A stretch of 64,000 bases of DNA, from assembly GCA_965214995.1 (NCBI GenBank), contig CBDCCT010000002.1:1116001-1180000 (forward strand), given 5' to 3'. The position numbers were made by a program, and so were the translations under genes. This document shows positions 26,701-40,743 of this stretch, piece by piece. The stretch comes from CBDCCT01 sp965214995 (GTDB lineage: Bacteria > Deinococcota > Deinococci > Deinococcales > Trueperaceae). The notes under the pieces are model-generated. The model saw only the letters and a list, made by a program, of their open reading frames with translations. It ran no database searches and was not told where the DNA came from. The stretch's first letter is position 1. Each line of letters begins with the position of its first letter.

Positions 26701-29700
26701 TAGACTATTATATAACTTATCTAAATTAGAGCTAAAGGCTCTATATAAATATATAAGGACTAGTTTAGATAAAGGTTAGATTTAAGAATTAAAGAGTCTA
26801 GTTAGGGCCCCTATATTATTTATCCTAAAGAAAGATAATAGCTTATAACTATATATTAATTACTACTCTTTAAATAAGATTACTATTAAGAATTAATACC
26901 TACTTCTTAGAATTAATAAAATATTAGACTATCTCTTCTTAATAAAAGTCTTCTCTAAGATTAACTTATATAATACTTACTATTATATAAAAATAAAGCT
27001 AAAAGATAAGTAAAAGATAGTATTTTATATATATTATAGCTACTTTAAATATTAGATTATATTTTTTAGCCTAATAAATACTCCTACTATATTTTAAGCC
27101 TATATTAATTATATATTAAGAGGATTAGTTAATATTATTTATATTATCTATCTAGATAATATTTTAATATATAGTAAAAATACTACTAGTTATACTCTAT
27201 ATATATATAAGATCTTATTAAGGTTAAGAAAATAAATATTATTTAGGAAATTATCTAAATATATATTTAGTATAGAGGAGATTAATTTCCTTAAATATAT
27301 TATTAAAGTATATAGTATATATATAAATCTAGTAAAGGTTTAAAGTATTAATACTTAGCTATTATCTAAGTTATTCTATAATATATAAGTATTCTTAGGG
27401 TTTATAAATTTTTATAGGAGGTTAATAAAATAATATTCTAAGATTATAACCTCTTTAACTATATTATTATATAGGAGTAAGAATAATAAAAAATATAAGA
27501 TATTTATACTAGATAATATAGCTAAGTATATATTTAATAAATTAAAGAAAGTATTTATAGAAGTTCTATTACTTAGGTATTTTAATCTAGATAAGTAAAT
27601 ATATTTAAAAATAGATACTTCTAGTATAATACTTACTAGTATATTATTATAAAAGCTAGAATAGTATAGTAATAGTAAAAAAATACTATAATAGCTAGTT
27701 ACTTATTATTCCTAAAAGCTAAAGCTTCTAGAAACTTCTTATAAGACTTATAATTAAGAGCTTCTAGCTATAATAAAGTACTTTTACTATTAATAATATT
27801 ACTTTAAGGGATATAGAGTTTTAACTACTATATTAATTAATTATAATAACTTATATTACTTTATAAGTATAAAGTCTCTTAGTAGATAATAATTATAATA
27901 GATAGAATTTCTTATTATATTTAATTTTAAAATTTACTACTATACTAGTAAAAGTAATCCTATAAATAATCCCTTATATTATTTTAATTATATATCTTTA
28001 AAAGATAAAGATAATATAAGTCTTATACTTCCTACTTTATAATAAAAGTTAAATAGTTTTTTAACCTTAGGACTTTATTCTACTTATTATTAAAAAGTTA
28101 CTTTAAACTTTAGTAATACTAATATACTTAATAGCTATAGCTTATATATTTTTATTATTAAAGAAAATAAAGATATCCTAAGTAGTAGTATAAATATATT
28201 AAATAAAGAAGCTATTCTATTTAATACCTATAATATTTATTAATAGGTTATATAAGTATCTAGTAGAATATATAGTACTTATAAAAAATATTCTTAACTT
28301 ATTAGTACTAGTAATCTAAGATTTTTTATATTATACTATTTAGCTTTATATTTAGCTAGTAATAAGACTATCTTTAATATTCTTTTAAAGTCTCTTCTTA
28401 ATAATATTAAATAACTATAGTAAGTAAATATATTTATCTTATAGAACTACTAGAAAATATAAATTAAAAAGAATAGTATAGATATAAAATATACTTTCTA
28501 AATATTAGATAATAGTAGATTACTTTATTTTAAAGGCTCTATTTATATTCTATAAGATAGAGTTATTTATAAAGAAATTTTAAGAAAGTACTATAATAAT
28601 CTAAAGGCTAGATATATAGGTATAAAGTATATAATATAAGCTATTAGTAGTAAGTATTTTTAGTCTACTATAATAAAGTAAATTTATAAGTACTATACTT
28701 TTTATTAAATATACTAATATATAAAGGCCTTTAGATATAAGTTATATAATAAGATAAATACTTTACCTATACTTATAGATATTATAGAATATATAAGCTA
28801 TAACTTTTTTATAGGTTTACTCCTAAGTTTAAATTATTATAGAATAGCTTATAATACTATATTTATAATTATAGATTAATTTTTAAAATATATATTCTAT
28901 ATTACTACTACTATATATATAACCTCTAAGTAGCTTACCTAGCTTTTTCTTAAAGAAATTATCTATTATTATAGTATACTAAAATTAATTATTTTAAATT
29001 ATAGCTTATACTTTATAAGTTTATATTAGTAAGTATTTATAAGATATATTAATATTAAATACTATTTAAGCACTATATTTTACCCTTAGATAAATAGTTA
29101 AATAGAGTATTAAAACTAGTTCTTAGAATAATATTTAAGGTTATATACTAACTATAACTAAAATAATTAGGCCTTATTATTATAGTTAGCTATATATATA
29201 TATCTCTAGTAGTTTACTAGTATAGATTACTTACCTATATATATTATATATAGTAAAAATCTATCTTTAGATATTAGTATTAAGAATAATACTTTAATTA
29301 AGGAGGTACCTACTATATTAAAATAAGCTAAAATAATTAAGTAAAAATAAGATAAGCTTATAGCTAGACTATAAAATATATTATCTTAGTAAGTAAAATA
29401 TTATAACTAGAAATATTTACTAAAAGAATATAAAAAGGGTAATAAGGTATTACTTAAAGTATAAAATATATATATACTAAAAGTAAGTAAAAAGCTAGAT
29501 AATAAATTATTAAGGCCCTTTATTATAGAAGAACTAATTAGATAGTAAAACTATAAATTAAAGCTATTATTAAAATATAATAGGATCTACCTAGTTTTTT
29601 ATATATTATTATTAGAACTATATAATTAGTATAAAAACTAAAAGACACCTAAACTAGTAAATATAGATAGTAATTAATAATAGAAAGTAAAAATAATTAT

Positions 29701-29870
29701 TAATAAGTAAAAGAAAAAAATAGGGTTTTAATACCTTATAAAATAGAAGGGATTTTTTAATATAGAAAACTAATAGTTACTAAAAAATAAATTAAAAAGT
29801 TATAAAAGTCTAATAGTATAATTTAAAAGAGCTAAAAATATACTAAAAGATAATATAAAAATTTAATAAT
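26701..29870 (+). pseudogene. Gypsy C pol relic (RT, RNase H, integrase, chromodomain)
   Basis: Continuation of the RT cut at 17482: LYNLSKLELKALYKYIRTSL begins right after the B1 duplication. The RT site reads Tyr-Leu-Asp-Asn at 27149-27160, one Asp lost. The Gly-Phe-Ile-Asn-Phe-Tyr-Arg-Arg block is near 27400, RNase H near 27590-27960 and integrase about 28500-29300. A chromodomain-like C-terminus near 29665-29830 reads KVKIIINK, then KGFFNIEN once TAG is read as Trp. It is parallel to but clearly distinct from B1, so C and B are different families of the same clade. Confidence 0.86.
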
Positions 29871-30234
29871 AATAAAATAGCCTAAAATATAAATAAAGAA
29901 AATAAGAAACTTATATTTTTTTATAAGTAATTTATAATACTTTTATAATATCTAAAGTATACTACTAGATATAGTATATTATATAATTTTAAAATACCTT
30001 TTACCTATTTTTATCCTATTAGGTTTTCTAGGTTTTAATAGTTTTAAGAATAAAAAGCTATATATATATTATAAGTATAGTAAAAGTATTTAATAAGTAT
30101 CTATAATAATAGCTATTTAATTATAATTTATTAATTTATAAAGGTTTTAAAACCCTACTAAAAAACTAGCTATTATTAAAAAATAGTATTATAAGTATAA
30201 AAAAAGTAATCTAAGTAATAAGTTTATATTATAG
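29871..30234. other. Gypsy C post-pol sequence before D1
   Basis: Converted AT-rich sequence after the chromodomain of Gypsy C. No domain or repeat is recognised. It ends at the D1 insertion; the tail of Gypsy C resumes at about 41342. Confidence 0.55.
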
Positions 30235-30626
30235 TGTGGGAAAGTAAGCTGGGAGTTTATTTTTTATTTTTTATTTTTTATAACTTATTATTTTCTATAC
30301 CTGGTAGTAAGCTATTACTTCTAGGCTAGATAATATATATTATACTTATTAGTTATATAGTATACTATAGTACTACTAATAGCCTAAAGCTAAAAGTAGA
30401 GCCTAGCTACTAGAAGCCCTTTATATATATATAAATATATATACGTAGATAGGTAGTAAGAGAGCTAGGAATCTATTAAATCTTCTTCCTCTTATTTTTC
30501 CTCCTACCTAGTAGTAGATTAGTAATTATTTATATATTATTTTATATAAGCCTTTAGAGATATTTTTAGTAGAGCTTTACTAGCTAGCCTACCTTTAGCT
30601 TATAAGAGGTATTTATACCCTACCTA
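30235..30626 (+). repeat. 5' LTR of Gypsy D1
   Basis: A 392-bp LTR matching 40950-41341 and, reversed, 57571-57958. The left terminus TGTGGGAAAGTAAGCTGGGAG is un-mutated, and the inner part is converted. Confidence 0.92.
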
Positions 30627-30640
30627 TTAATATTAAAGCC
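30627..30640 (+). promoter_or_regulatory. Gypsy D primer binding site
   Basis: TTAATATTAAAGCC follows the 5' LTR. Reversing four RIP-type transitions gives TTGGTATCAGAGCC, the TGGTATCAGAGC-type site used with initiator tRNA-Met. D2 has TTAATATTAGAGCT at 57557-57570 (minus), one step less mutated at one position. This fixes the LTR end at 30626. Confidence 0.7.
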
Positions 30641-31630
30641 GTTAGTAAGGTAAAAGTATAAAAAATAAAAAATAGTTACTAAAGCTTTAATTATTAATAA
30701 TTAGGAAGCTAGAAGTAATTAAATATATTTAAAAAAAAAATAAGGAGTAGCTTACCCCTTAAAAAATTATTATAAAGAAGAATATCCTAGTCTATATATC
30801 TAGCTAGAATAGAGTTATACTAAGTCTTAAAGCTACTATTAAATATCTATTATAGGAAGTCTTTTATAACCTATAATAATCTAGAAAATTACTTACTTAT
30901 AGCTAGTCTAGGTTAGTCTAGATTTTAAAATTAATCTTATTTTTAGGAAAAATATAGTATAGTATAATATATAGACTTATAGAAAAGAATCTTACCCTTA
31001 TAAAAGATAAAAGCTTTATAGAAGGTAAAAGCTTTATAAAAGATAGGCTTTTTACTAAAGGTAAAAGTATAAAAGAAAAGTATAAAAGAGGGGTAATTCC
31101 CTTAAAGAAATTATTATTAGCTTATATAGAATTATTAATTTAGATAGATTTATCTTTAGATTTATTTAGAGATTTAGCTTTAGATTTATTATAGTATATA
31201 AATTTATAATTATTATATTTATCTTTATTTTTACTTTCTTTCTTATCTTATTTAGAAGGTTACTTATAATCTCTTAAATCTAATTTATTTCTATCTACTT
31301 ATACGGGATATAAGGGCTCTTATAGAAAAGAGTTATCTTTATATTTAAGTCTTATTAATTTAGTTAAAGGGTAGTTTAATCTTAAGAAGTTACTAGATAC
31401 TTAGAAATATTATAACTTAAAGAGCTCTTTATTATTTAACCTATTTTATCTATTAATTATTAGTATATTTTTATCTTTAATTTAAAATATATTAGTAAAT
31501 ATAAAAGAAAATAAGTAAAGAGATAGACTTAGAAGTACTTCTTCTACTTTTAGTCTTAAGACTATTAGCTAGGTAAAAATACCCTCTTCTATAGTTACTA
31601 ATAGAAAATTAAGATAGATTATAGTAAATA
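30641..31630 (+). other. Leader of Gypsy D1
   Basis: About 1 kb between primer site and gag. It contains a short imperfect tandem repeat (about 31005-31060, units with AAAAGCTTTATA) also present in D2 near 57155-57205. No coding domain is recognised. The Copia insertion site of D2 corresponds to 31253-31257 here. Confidence 0.6.
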
Positions 31631-34000
31631 TACTACTACTTAAATTACTAAAGTTTTTTTTATTTAATAAGGATAGTACTACTAACTTCCTTAAAAGATT
31701 TAAGATTATTTACTATAGGTACTACTATACTAATAAAGAATATTTTAAAGAGATTAGTTAGTACTATAGTAGATATATCTAGATATAAATAAAGACTTTT
31801 AACTCTTATAGTAAAGATTAGGATACCTTTAAAAAGAAATTTTTAAAGGAGTTTAGGTTCTATAACCTAGAATAGCTTTATAAGTCCTAGATTTATTTAT
31901 ATAGATATACTAATACCTACTATAAAAAGGCTAAGCTTAAGGATTACTACTAGATATTTAATATTATATCTAAAAAGCTACTATAGGAAGAAAAGATTAA
32001 TAGAATAACTTAGACTAAGTTATTCCTTTATAGTCTCCCTCCTATTACCTAGAAAAAGGTTATTAAGAAGTATAGTATTAATATAAATACCCTAAAAGAT
32101 TATAACTATAAGAAATAGAGAAAAGTAACTACTTTTCTAGTAAATACCTTAATTATCCTAGACTTAATTAGTATCCTTAATAATAAACTAAAATATTTTA
32201 AAAAAGTATCTAACCTATATAATAGAAAGGCTAAACCTATTCTAGAAAAGTAATAGGAAGTAAAACCTACTATTCTAAAAAGGGAAATATTAAAAATAGA
32301 TACTAGATAGGACTTAACTATAGATTAACTTACCTAGGAATTTACCTAGATAAAAATAAATAATATTAATCTATAGGTAAATCTAGCTAAACTCTATAAT
32401 AGTATATATAAAAAGTAGAAAGAAATTATTAAACTTAAAAAGAATTATTTATTTAATACTACTCTCTACTATCTAAGTAACCTATATAGTAAATATTACT
32501 ATTATAGTAACCTAGTCTATTAGTAGTATAAATACCCCTATATTAAAGAAATAATTAAAAATAGAGAAATATATATTACCTAGAATAGTATAGTTACTTA
32601 TAGAAAACCCTATCTAGAACTAAGGATTATTAAAGGGCTTCCTTAGATAGAGAGACTTAGTAAACTATAGAAGCTTATAGCTATATATAAAAATATATTT
32701 CTAGAGATAGTATCTATTATTTCTACTATTACTATAGTTACTACTATTAAATATAAAGAACTAGTTATAACTATTTAGTATATTAAAATACTTAAAGGAT
32801 TTACTATAGATAAAATTATTATAGCTAGATAAGATACTTCTATTAGATCTAAGTATAAAGATAACGTACTAACCCTATATAATAATAATATAAGAATTAT
32901 AAAGGAATAGTAAAAGAAAGAAAAAAATATTCTATTAATTAGTTAGATTAAGGAAATACTAGATAAATCTTTTAATAATAATTATACTATAGTCTTAAAT
33001 AGTAACCTTAATTAGAAACTTCCCTTAAGCTAGATTCTAATTAAACTATAGGGAATAATATTACTAGAGGTAATAAGATAGCCTTTATAATACTTAAACC
33101 TACTCCTACTACTAGAAAGTTATAGATAATTATATAAATTAAATAATAATAAGAAGATAACTTTTAATAAAACTAAAAGAATTAAAGAAATTATTATATA
33201 AACACTTATAGGAAAGAATAAGTTAGTAAATTAATACCTAAAGCTTATAGATATAATAAATTTAAAAGTTCTATTTATAATAAAGGAACTTATTAAATTT
33301 TCTAAAAAACTCTTATAATAGAAAGAATAATTAATTATTAGGTAAGTTAATATTATCTTAACTACTCTAAGCTTACCTATAAATATAGTATATAATAGAG
33401 GAGACCTAGCTAGAGCTCTAGTATATATTCTAATAGTATTTAGTAAGACTATTCTAATATATATACTACTAGATAGAAGTTTCTCTATCTCCCTATACTC
33501 TTAAAAGCTAGTAAAGGATACTAGATAGCCCTACTTTAAGAGTAATAATATAGATTATATTATTAGTATTAATAGAATTCTATCCCTTATTATAGGGATT
33601 CTTAAAGACCTACCTATATATATTAATAATATATAGCTAGTTATAGACTACCTTATTATTCTAAAACCCTAATATCTATTACTTTTAAGAGTTTTATTTT
33701 TAAAAAGAGGATATATATATATTAAATATAATAAAGATAAATACTATAACGTTAAACTCTAAGATAAATATAGTAAATAAGTATATTTTATTATAACCTA
33801 GAGAAAAAAACCTTCTTTAAACTAATAAGTAAGTCTCTCCCTAGATAGGGGCTTAATAAGGAAGAAGACCTAATAAAAAACTAGAATAGTAAAGGTAATA
33901 TAGCTTTATACTACTTAGCTATATACTATATTATAAGTAAATAATATAAAGAAGTATACTATCTATAAATAATTAATAAAGAGTTAAAGAAAGGGTTTAT
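31631..34000 (+). pseudogene. Gypsy D1 gag relic
   Basis: One plus-strand frame from about 31635 to 32000 reads as a retrotransposon capsid: LKFFLFNKDSTTNFLKRF, then YYYTNKEYFKEIS, then FKKKFLKEFRFYN, with TAG/TAA at former Arg, Gln and Trp. A second Gag-like stretch continues to about 32500. A weak knuckle-like cluster of Tyr (Gly-Tyr-x2-x-Lys-Tyr) lies near 33710-33750. The total length suggests a large Gag or a Gag with extra domains. Confidence 0.7.
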
Positions 34001-34599
34001 AACTATAGAAGGTATAAAAAATTTAAAAACTTAGCCTAGTAGTAAGAATACTACTACTAAAATATTTTTAAAAATACTAAGAAATTATATAATAAATAAG
34101 GTTAATATACTACCTAGTAGCCTACTATATACTTCTAAGCTAGTCCTCTAGGCCTAATAAAGAGAAAATAATAAAGAAATTAGAAATAGTTAAAATAAGG
34201 CCTTTTATATATAGAGAATCTCTTTTAATATTATAAAAGTAGTACTTATTAATATAGAAAAAAATAATCCTACTATAAGTAGTCCTACTATTTTAGTTAA
34301 TCTTAGTAACTAGATAGAAGGATAGGAAAATAACTATTTAGTCTATATAGTATATAAAAAGAAAGTAAATAAAGTAAAACCTATTAATTTAAACTAATCT
34401 AATAGTATATACCCTAAATAATCTAGAAAATAGAAGGAAGATATAATCTACTATAAAAAAAAAGGGGACTAGATAAGCTAAGGGAAATATATAATAAGTA
34501 CTTTATACTAAAGTTCTTAGATATTAAGAAAGGAAGCTATCTAACCTAAAAAAGGATTAATAAGTTATTAGTAGGTAAGTTCCTATAGCTAAAGAAAAA

Positions 34600-37500
34600 G
34601 GAACTTTTTATTAATATACTATTTAATTAGAAAAAGGTACTAGCCTAGGACTTTATAGAAATTAGGACTTTATTACTCTAGGTTATAGATCTACTAATAA
34701 TTAGGATAGTACTATATAAAGCCTAGTAGTAAGTAGCCTTCTAACTACCTAAAATACTTAATAAGATAGTTATTAATATAATTAGATAGTACCTTAATAA
34801 TAGTATATTAGAATTAAGCTATAGACTATACTATAACCCCTAATTTTTAGTTAAGAAGTTAAATAGGAAATACTAGTTAATTAATATAGTAATAAATATT
34901 AATAAGGTTACTATTTAGGATACTAACCTACTACTAAATATAGAAGAATTTATTAATAAATTTACTAGACTTTCTTATTATTTATTAATTAATTTCTTCT
35001 CTAGATATAATTAAATTCTATTATACCCTATAAGCTAGGACTTAATAGCCTTTATAATACTACTAGAACTAGTTTAATATATAACTCTATCTATAGGAGT
35101 AACTAATTCTATAGCCTAATTTATCTAGATTATAGGTAAGATACTAGTAGACTATATCCTAGAGAAATACACCCTATTTATAGATAATATTAATATAAAA
35201 GGATCTAGGACTAATTACTAATAGGAAGAGATTATTATTATTATTATTATTATTAATCAATTATTATTATTATTAATCAATTTCCGCATGTAGTCGTTAG
35301 ACTATGGCATAAGACTAATTAATTAGTTAATTATTAGTATATTTTTAGTTATTTATCTACTAACTAGGAAAGCTTCTTCGGTACTAAAACCTAGAGAGTA
35401 TTATATATATAAATTAGGAAAGTAAACAACTTTTTCTTATATTAATTAACCCTTAATATAATACTAAGAAGTATTTATTAAGGATTAATTATAAGATAAA
35501 CTAGGTAATTTTAAGGAAAGATACCTAAGGGAAGTAGATTATAAGCTTATCCTATCTAGGCTAGGTTATATAAGAGTCCCTACCCCTTATAATCTTAAGC
35601 TTATTATTTAGTAGTAGATTATAGTAGAAGTAGTCCTAGGATTTAAACCTAGGCCCTCCTAGTTACTACGCTAAGAATTCGCCAAGAGGGGCCATGGCCA
35701 CGTTCTACTAACGCGACCACACCACCATAGGAAGAGATTAAACCTAGTATATACTACTTTATCCTAGAATACCTTTAATAGCTAGATAGTATCCTTATAG
35801 ATATAAAAAGAGCTAGATATACTATTATAGAAGAAAAATTATAATTTTACCTCTAAGGATTAAAAATAGTAGATTTCCTTTATAATACTAATAATAAGTA
35901 TCTAGAATTATCTAAGGTAATAAAAATACTAGAGTAGACTAAGTATACTATATAAAAAAATATCTATATCTTTTTAAGTATCTATATATACTACTAGATT
36001 TTTATAGAGTATTTTATAATAATTACTAAACCCCTATTCTAACTACTAAAAAAAGAAGCTAAATTTACTTAAGGATAAGAATAATAGGATATTATAATAA
36101 TATTATAAATAAAGCTAACTATAGTACTAGTACTATAACTAATTAACTATACTAATAGAGGACCTATTATTCTTACTATAGATACTAGTAATAAAGGCTA
36201 GGGAGCTATACTAATATAGTAAAAACTAAATAAACTAAAATTTTAGTATTTTATCTACTATAAAAGTAGAATTTAGATACTAGCTAAGTATAAATATAAC
36301 TTTAGTAAGCTTAAATATAAAATACTTCTTAAAGCCCTTAAGAAAAATTATACTTAGTTATATAGTTATTATTTTATTATAGAATTAAATACTAATATAT
36401 TAGTTATATAGCTTAACTAGATTACTATAGATCTTCTAGGAGTACTAATTATTAGATAGCTTATATAGATCTAGATATTTAATTTTAAAGTATATTATAT
36501 ACTAGGAAAGAAGTATACTACTATAGATAGACTATCTAGGAAACCCCCTAGACCTTCTAACTAGTTAGAAATAAAGACTAATAACTATATTAATAACTAG
36601 GTAGATAATTAGATTAATATAGTTAATATAGCCTATCTAGTAGATTTAATAAATTAGGATAAGAATCCTCTAGAAGAAGGATATAGTAAAGAATACTAGG
36701 ATATTACTTAATATCTAACTAATAGGTTAAGAAAGCCTATATATATTTATATAAGCCTAAAGGAATAGACTAAATTCTAGAAATATATACTAAAATTTAT
36801 AGTAAGGAAAAGGTATCTTTTTAAAAGAGCTACTAAAAATATCCCTTTATAATAAGTAGTAGGTAAGTAGGAATATAAAAATTAAATATTTAATACCTAT
36901 TATAATAACTAAGGATACCTAGGAGTTAAAAAAACTTACTAGCTTATTATAGATAGATACTAGTAGAAAAGAACCTATTAATAGATTAAAGAATATATAG
37001 GAAATTACTATAAATATTAAGTAGTATTAAAGAACTACTTACTAGAAGTAGTCTTTCTAACCTACCTATCTAGGCTATTCTAAAGGATTAATATAGATAT
37101 TACCTATATACTAGAGGAAAAAGGATTTAAGTATATTATAGTAGGAAGGAATAACTTTAATAAATAAGTAGAAGCCTACCCCTTATAATAAAAGGAAGTA
37201 TAATATATTATTAAATTTATTTATAAGGATTTCTTATATTACTATCCCTACCTATAGAGGATTATTATAGATAGAGGAATAGAAAACTAGAAACTAGTAG
37301 AAGAACTTTTAGATAGATATAACCTTTACTATATTTAGATTTCCCTATATAACCCTAGGACTAATAGATAAATTAAATATAGATATATCCTAATTATTAG
37401 TACTCTAGCTAAAATAAAAAGATTATAGATAGACTATTTCCTAGCTATTTTATATATAAATAGGGCTATAGTTAGATATTCTACTAGATATTTACCCTAT

Positions 37501-37700
37501 TACTTACTATATAGATATAAAATAACCCTTATAATTAAATTAAAAATTCCTATATACGCGACCTTACCTTTTAAATAAGTTTATATTATAGAGGAGTTAA
37601 TAGCTTTCTAAGCTTAATAATTTAAAAGAAGGGATAAAGATATCTAGAAAGCTCTTACCTACCTCTAGTATATAAGGAAGAAAAGTATAGAATTCTTTAA
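34600..37700 (+). pseudogene. Gypsy D1 pol relic, interrupted by SINE2
   Basis: The RT reads through about 34690-35220, with the active site Phe-Ile-Asp-Asn (35176-35187) followed by INIKGSRTNY. It is cut by SINE2 and continues at 35741 (KPSIYYFILEYL). RNase H lies at about 36165-36570: a Thr-Asp-x-Ser-x-Lys-Gly-Trp-Gly-Ala-type start near 36175, then DRLSRKPPRPSN near 36525. The integrase zinc-binding region is about 36880-37030, and its DDE core is about 37085-37500, with DRGIEN and LYNPRTN. The RT with Phe-x-Asp-Asp and the RNase H ending differ from families A, B and C, so D belongs to another Gypsy lineage. Confidence 0.85.
35235..35726 (-). mobile_element. tRNA-derived SINE, copy 2
   Basis: A 492-bp insert in the RT gene of D1, with the perfect 14-bp duplication ATAGGAAGAGATTA (35221-35234, 35727-35740). 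D2 has the single unoccupied site at 11251-11264. The sequence is the same as copy 1, with the same orientation relative to plus. Its tail is longer: ATT units with TAATCAA interruptions at 35235-35281. The tRNA-like head (35640-35726) retains CG and GGCCATGGCC and is slightly more mutated than in copy 1. The host RT frame rejoins across the insert. Confidence 0.87.
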
Positions 37701-38740
37701 TAATACTAGGTAAATTTAAATAGAACCTTTAGAGCTAGATAATATAGTTTTACTTTAGGACTTATTAATTAATACTTTATATACCTAGAAATATAAATTT
37801 ACCTTTAGATAGTTAGAACTATATTAGATTTATACTATAGATAATAAAAAAGGTATTTTTACTATTAAGGAACTAGATAGTACTATCCTAGAAGGAACTA
37901 TAGCTAGTTTTAAATTAAAGAAATACTACCCTTAGGAAGGAACTATTCTTTAGGAAATTCTCTAAGACTAGCTAGTAGCCTAAGATAATACTATAGAAGA
38001 AATATAATAGAGATTAATACTAGTTATTAAATAACTTTAGATAGTAGTTATTCCTATAAAGTAAAAATATTACTAATAATTTTCTTTATTCTTTCTTTTA
38101 TAATATTTTATATTATTAATTATTTTATATTCTACTTTTTTATATATATATACTTCTTATTTATATAATAATATAATTATAATATATTTTTTATAACTAT
38201 ACTATTACTAAATAATAAATAAAACCTATATTAAACTTTAAAGCTAGAAGTAATTTACTACTTTTAGTATCTCTATTCCTTACCTATCTATACCTACCTA
38301 TATTAAACTCTAATACCTAAAAGTAGTTCTATACTACTAGCTTCTTTACCCCCTATATTTTCTTACTCTTTTTATTATTTTTATAGCTACTAAAGGGACT
38401 AGCTAAATTTTAATAAAGGATAATAAGAAAAGGTTAAGAAAATAATATAATAATAGAGCTAGGTAAGGTAAATAATAATATAGAGATAATAATATTAATA
38501 AAGAATAAAGATAATATTAAATAATAAGACTTTAAAGAATTTAATATAATTCTAGAAGGTTCTATATCTTATATATTAAATATTTCCTTTAATATTACTT
38601 TCTTTCCTTAAAAATATTATTAAGAACTAGTAATAGACTTTTTAAAAACCTTTATAAGCTAGATCTCTATTAAATTATATATAAAAATACTTACCTTTAT
38701 TCTCTTATAGTCCCTCTTACCTTTTTTTTTTCTTTTTTTT
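37701..38740. other. Spacer between pol and extra ORF of Gypsy D1
   Basis: Sequence after the integrase, aligned with D2 8600-7800 on minus. The beginning may still be pol C-terminus. The rest (38050-38740) has no recognisable domain on either strand. It may hold the signals for expressing the downstream ORF. Confidence 0.5.
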
Positions 38741-40743
38741 TTAATTTTCTATAATATTATAATAAGAAAAAATAGCTTATTACTTATAGAGAGATAAGAA
38801 TAGGCCTATAAGGGCTATAAGACTAGGTACTATAAGCTAGAGGAATAGTAATAGTAATAATAATAATAATAATAGGGTACTACTATAGGCCCCTTAAATA
38901 TTATAGATAAAGATCTTAAAAAAATCTTTATAGGCTTAAGTAGTACTAGTATAGCTATAAGACTATAAGATTAGAAAATAGCCTTATTTAGTAAGAAGTA
39001 GGATACTATCTAATCTAAGTCTATTTTAGTTACTATTACTATTACTTTTATTATTAATATTACTATTACTACTTTTAATACTACCTTTATTTCTCTTACT
39101 TACCCCTCTTAATAATAAGCTAAGGGAAAGGTAAAGAAAATAAGCTTAGAGCTTACTAAGCCTACTTATACTATTCTCTCCCTCTCTAGTTTTAACTAAG
39201 TTATATAGGATTATAGCTTAGATACTACTCTTAAAGTAGCTATAAAAAGAAATATAGAGTATAAAGACCTAGTAATTTAGAAGTACCTAGTTAAGCTTCT
39301 AGAAGAGATATAATTATAGTAAGTAAAAGTAGTTACTACTATACTAAAAGATATACTAGAGGCTATTAATAATATTCCTAAGTATTTTATAGTAGGTTTC
39401 TATAAATACCTACCTAAGTTATATAATAGGCTAGATAATAATAGCTACTATACTAGGCTTAAGAAAAGTATTAATAAGTATAGGAAGTAGTAGACCTTAA
39501 AGAATTAAAAAGATACTACCCTTACCTCTCTTAACTAAGAATAGGATTATAATATTAAAAAAGTATTAAACTTTAGTACTAGTAGCTCTTATAGGCTTAT
39601 AGATACCTATAAGATATTAATAAATATTAGAATAGCTTTTTATACTACTAATAATACTACTTTTATTTTTATTTTTTAAGAGTTAATCTAATACTATTAC
39701 TCTCTATAAGCTATAGTAGGGGACCTTAAGACTATTATATAAAGTATCTAGTATATAGTAATAATAAATAATAACCTCTTTCTCTATATTTTTAAATAAG
39801 CCTTTACTAGTATAGGCTTTTAGAAAAGGAATTTTTATTTAATTCTAGTAGAAGAACTACTCTAAAAACTATATAAATATACTTATATAAATAATACTAG
39901 CCTTACTACTACCCTTACCCCTTATTAACTATTAAGAAGTAAGGGTAAAGGTTTAGTAATTCTTACTCCTTCTATATCTATATCTATATCTACCCCTACT
40001 ACCCTAATAATTTCTAATAGAAGAGCTTCTATTTTAGTAGCTTTAGTAATTTTTATTTTTATTACTATCCCTTTCTCTATTATACTAGTAATAGTCTAAA
40101 TAATTATTTTAACTAGGATCCCTAGTTTAGTAAGAAATTCTTTAACTATTAGTATCTCTACTAGTATAGTAGCTAAAAGTAAGTAGTTACTTTTAGCTTA
40201 AAACTAATAACTCTCTAAATACCCCTATATTAGAGGACTTAATAAAGGAATTAAAAAACTCTTAAGTAAAGAAGAGAACTCTACTAATAGAGACTAAGAA
40301 GTATAGAATAAGAAGTATATCCCTAGTACTTTACCTATAAAGCCCTAGGTAAAGGTTATATTAGTTAATACTAATAATAGGGCTATTAATATAGAGAAAA
40401 AGAAGAAGAAAAAAAGCTTACTTAAGGATATTCTTTTATATATTTAGTTATATTACTACTTTATTAACCTTATAATAATCTAGGACCCTTTATTTATAGA
40501 ACTAGCTAGTACTTCTCCCTAAGATAGACTAAAAAATACTATAAAGCTTATAAAAGGCCTTATCTTCTATCTAAGTAATAATAAGAACTTTATTAATAGA
40601 TTCTTCTATATCTTAGCTATAATATTAAAATAGGCTACTTATAAATTATAGAAGAAAATAGCTAAGATAAAAAAGGATTCTAGTACTAAACCTAGTAGGA
40701 TAGTTTAAGTATATATAGTAATATTATTAGAAGTTTTTAAATT
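38741..40743 (+). pseudogene. Extra ORF (ORF3) of Gypsy D1, unknown function
   Basis: One frame of about 660 codons downstream of pol, on the pol strand, broken only by TAA and TAG. Near its start is a run of TAA/TAG (about 38847-38876) that was a polyglutamine tract. Then come a Ser/Thr-rich part, a segment reading NNIPKYFIVGFYKYLPKLYN (39380-39439), a Thr/Ser/Ile-rich middle (39900-40150) and a basic patch of consecutive Lys (about 40400-40425). No transmembrane pattern typical of an envelope protein was seen, and no family is recognised. The same frame exists in D2 (8100-7140 and 1270-1 on minus), so it belongs to the family. It could be an accessory protein, a captured host gene or a highly diverged structural protein. 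Confidence 0.72.

Noticed and set aside
35235..35281. ATT repeat array with TAATCAA interruptions as a CRISPR-like or satellite array
   Set aside because: It is the 3' tail of the SINE, directly inside its target duplication.
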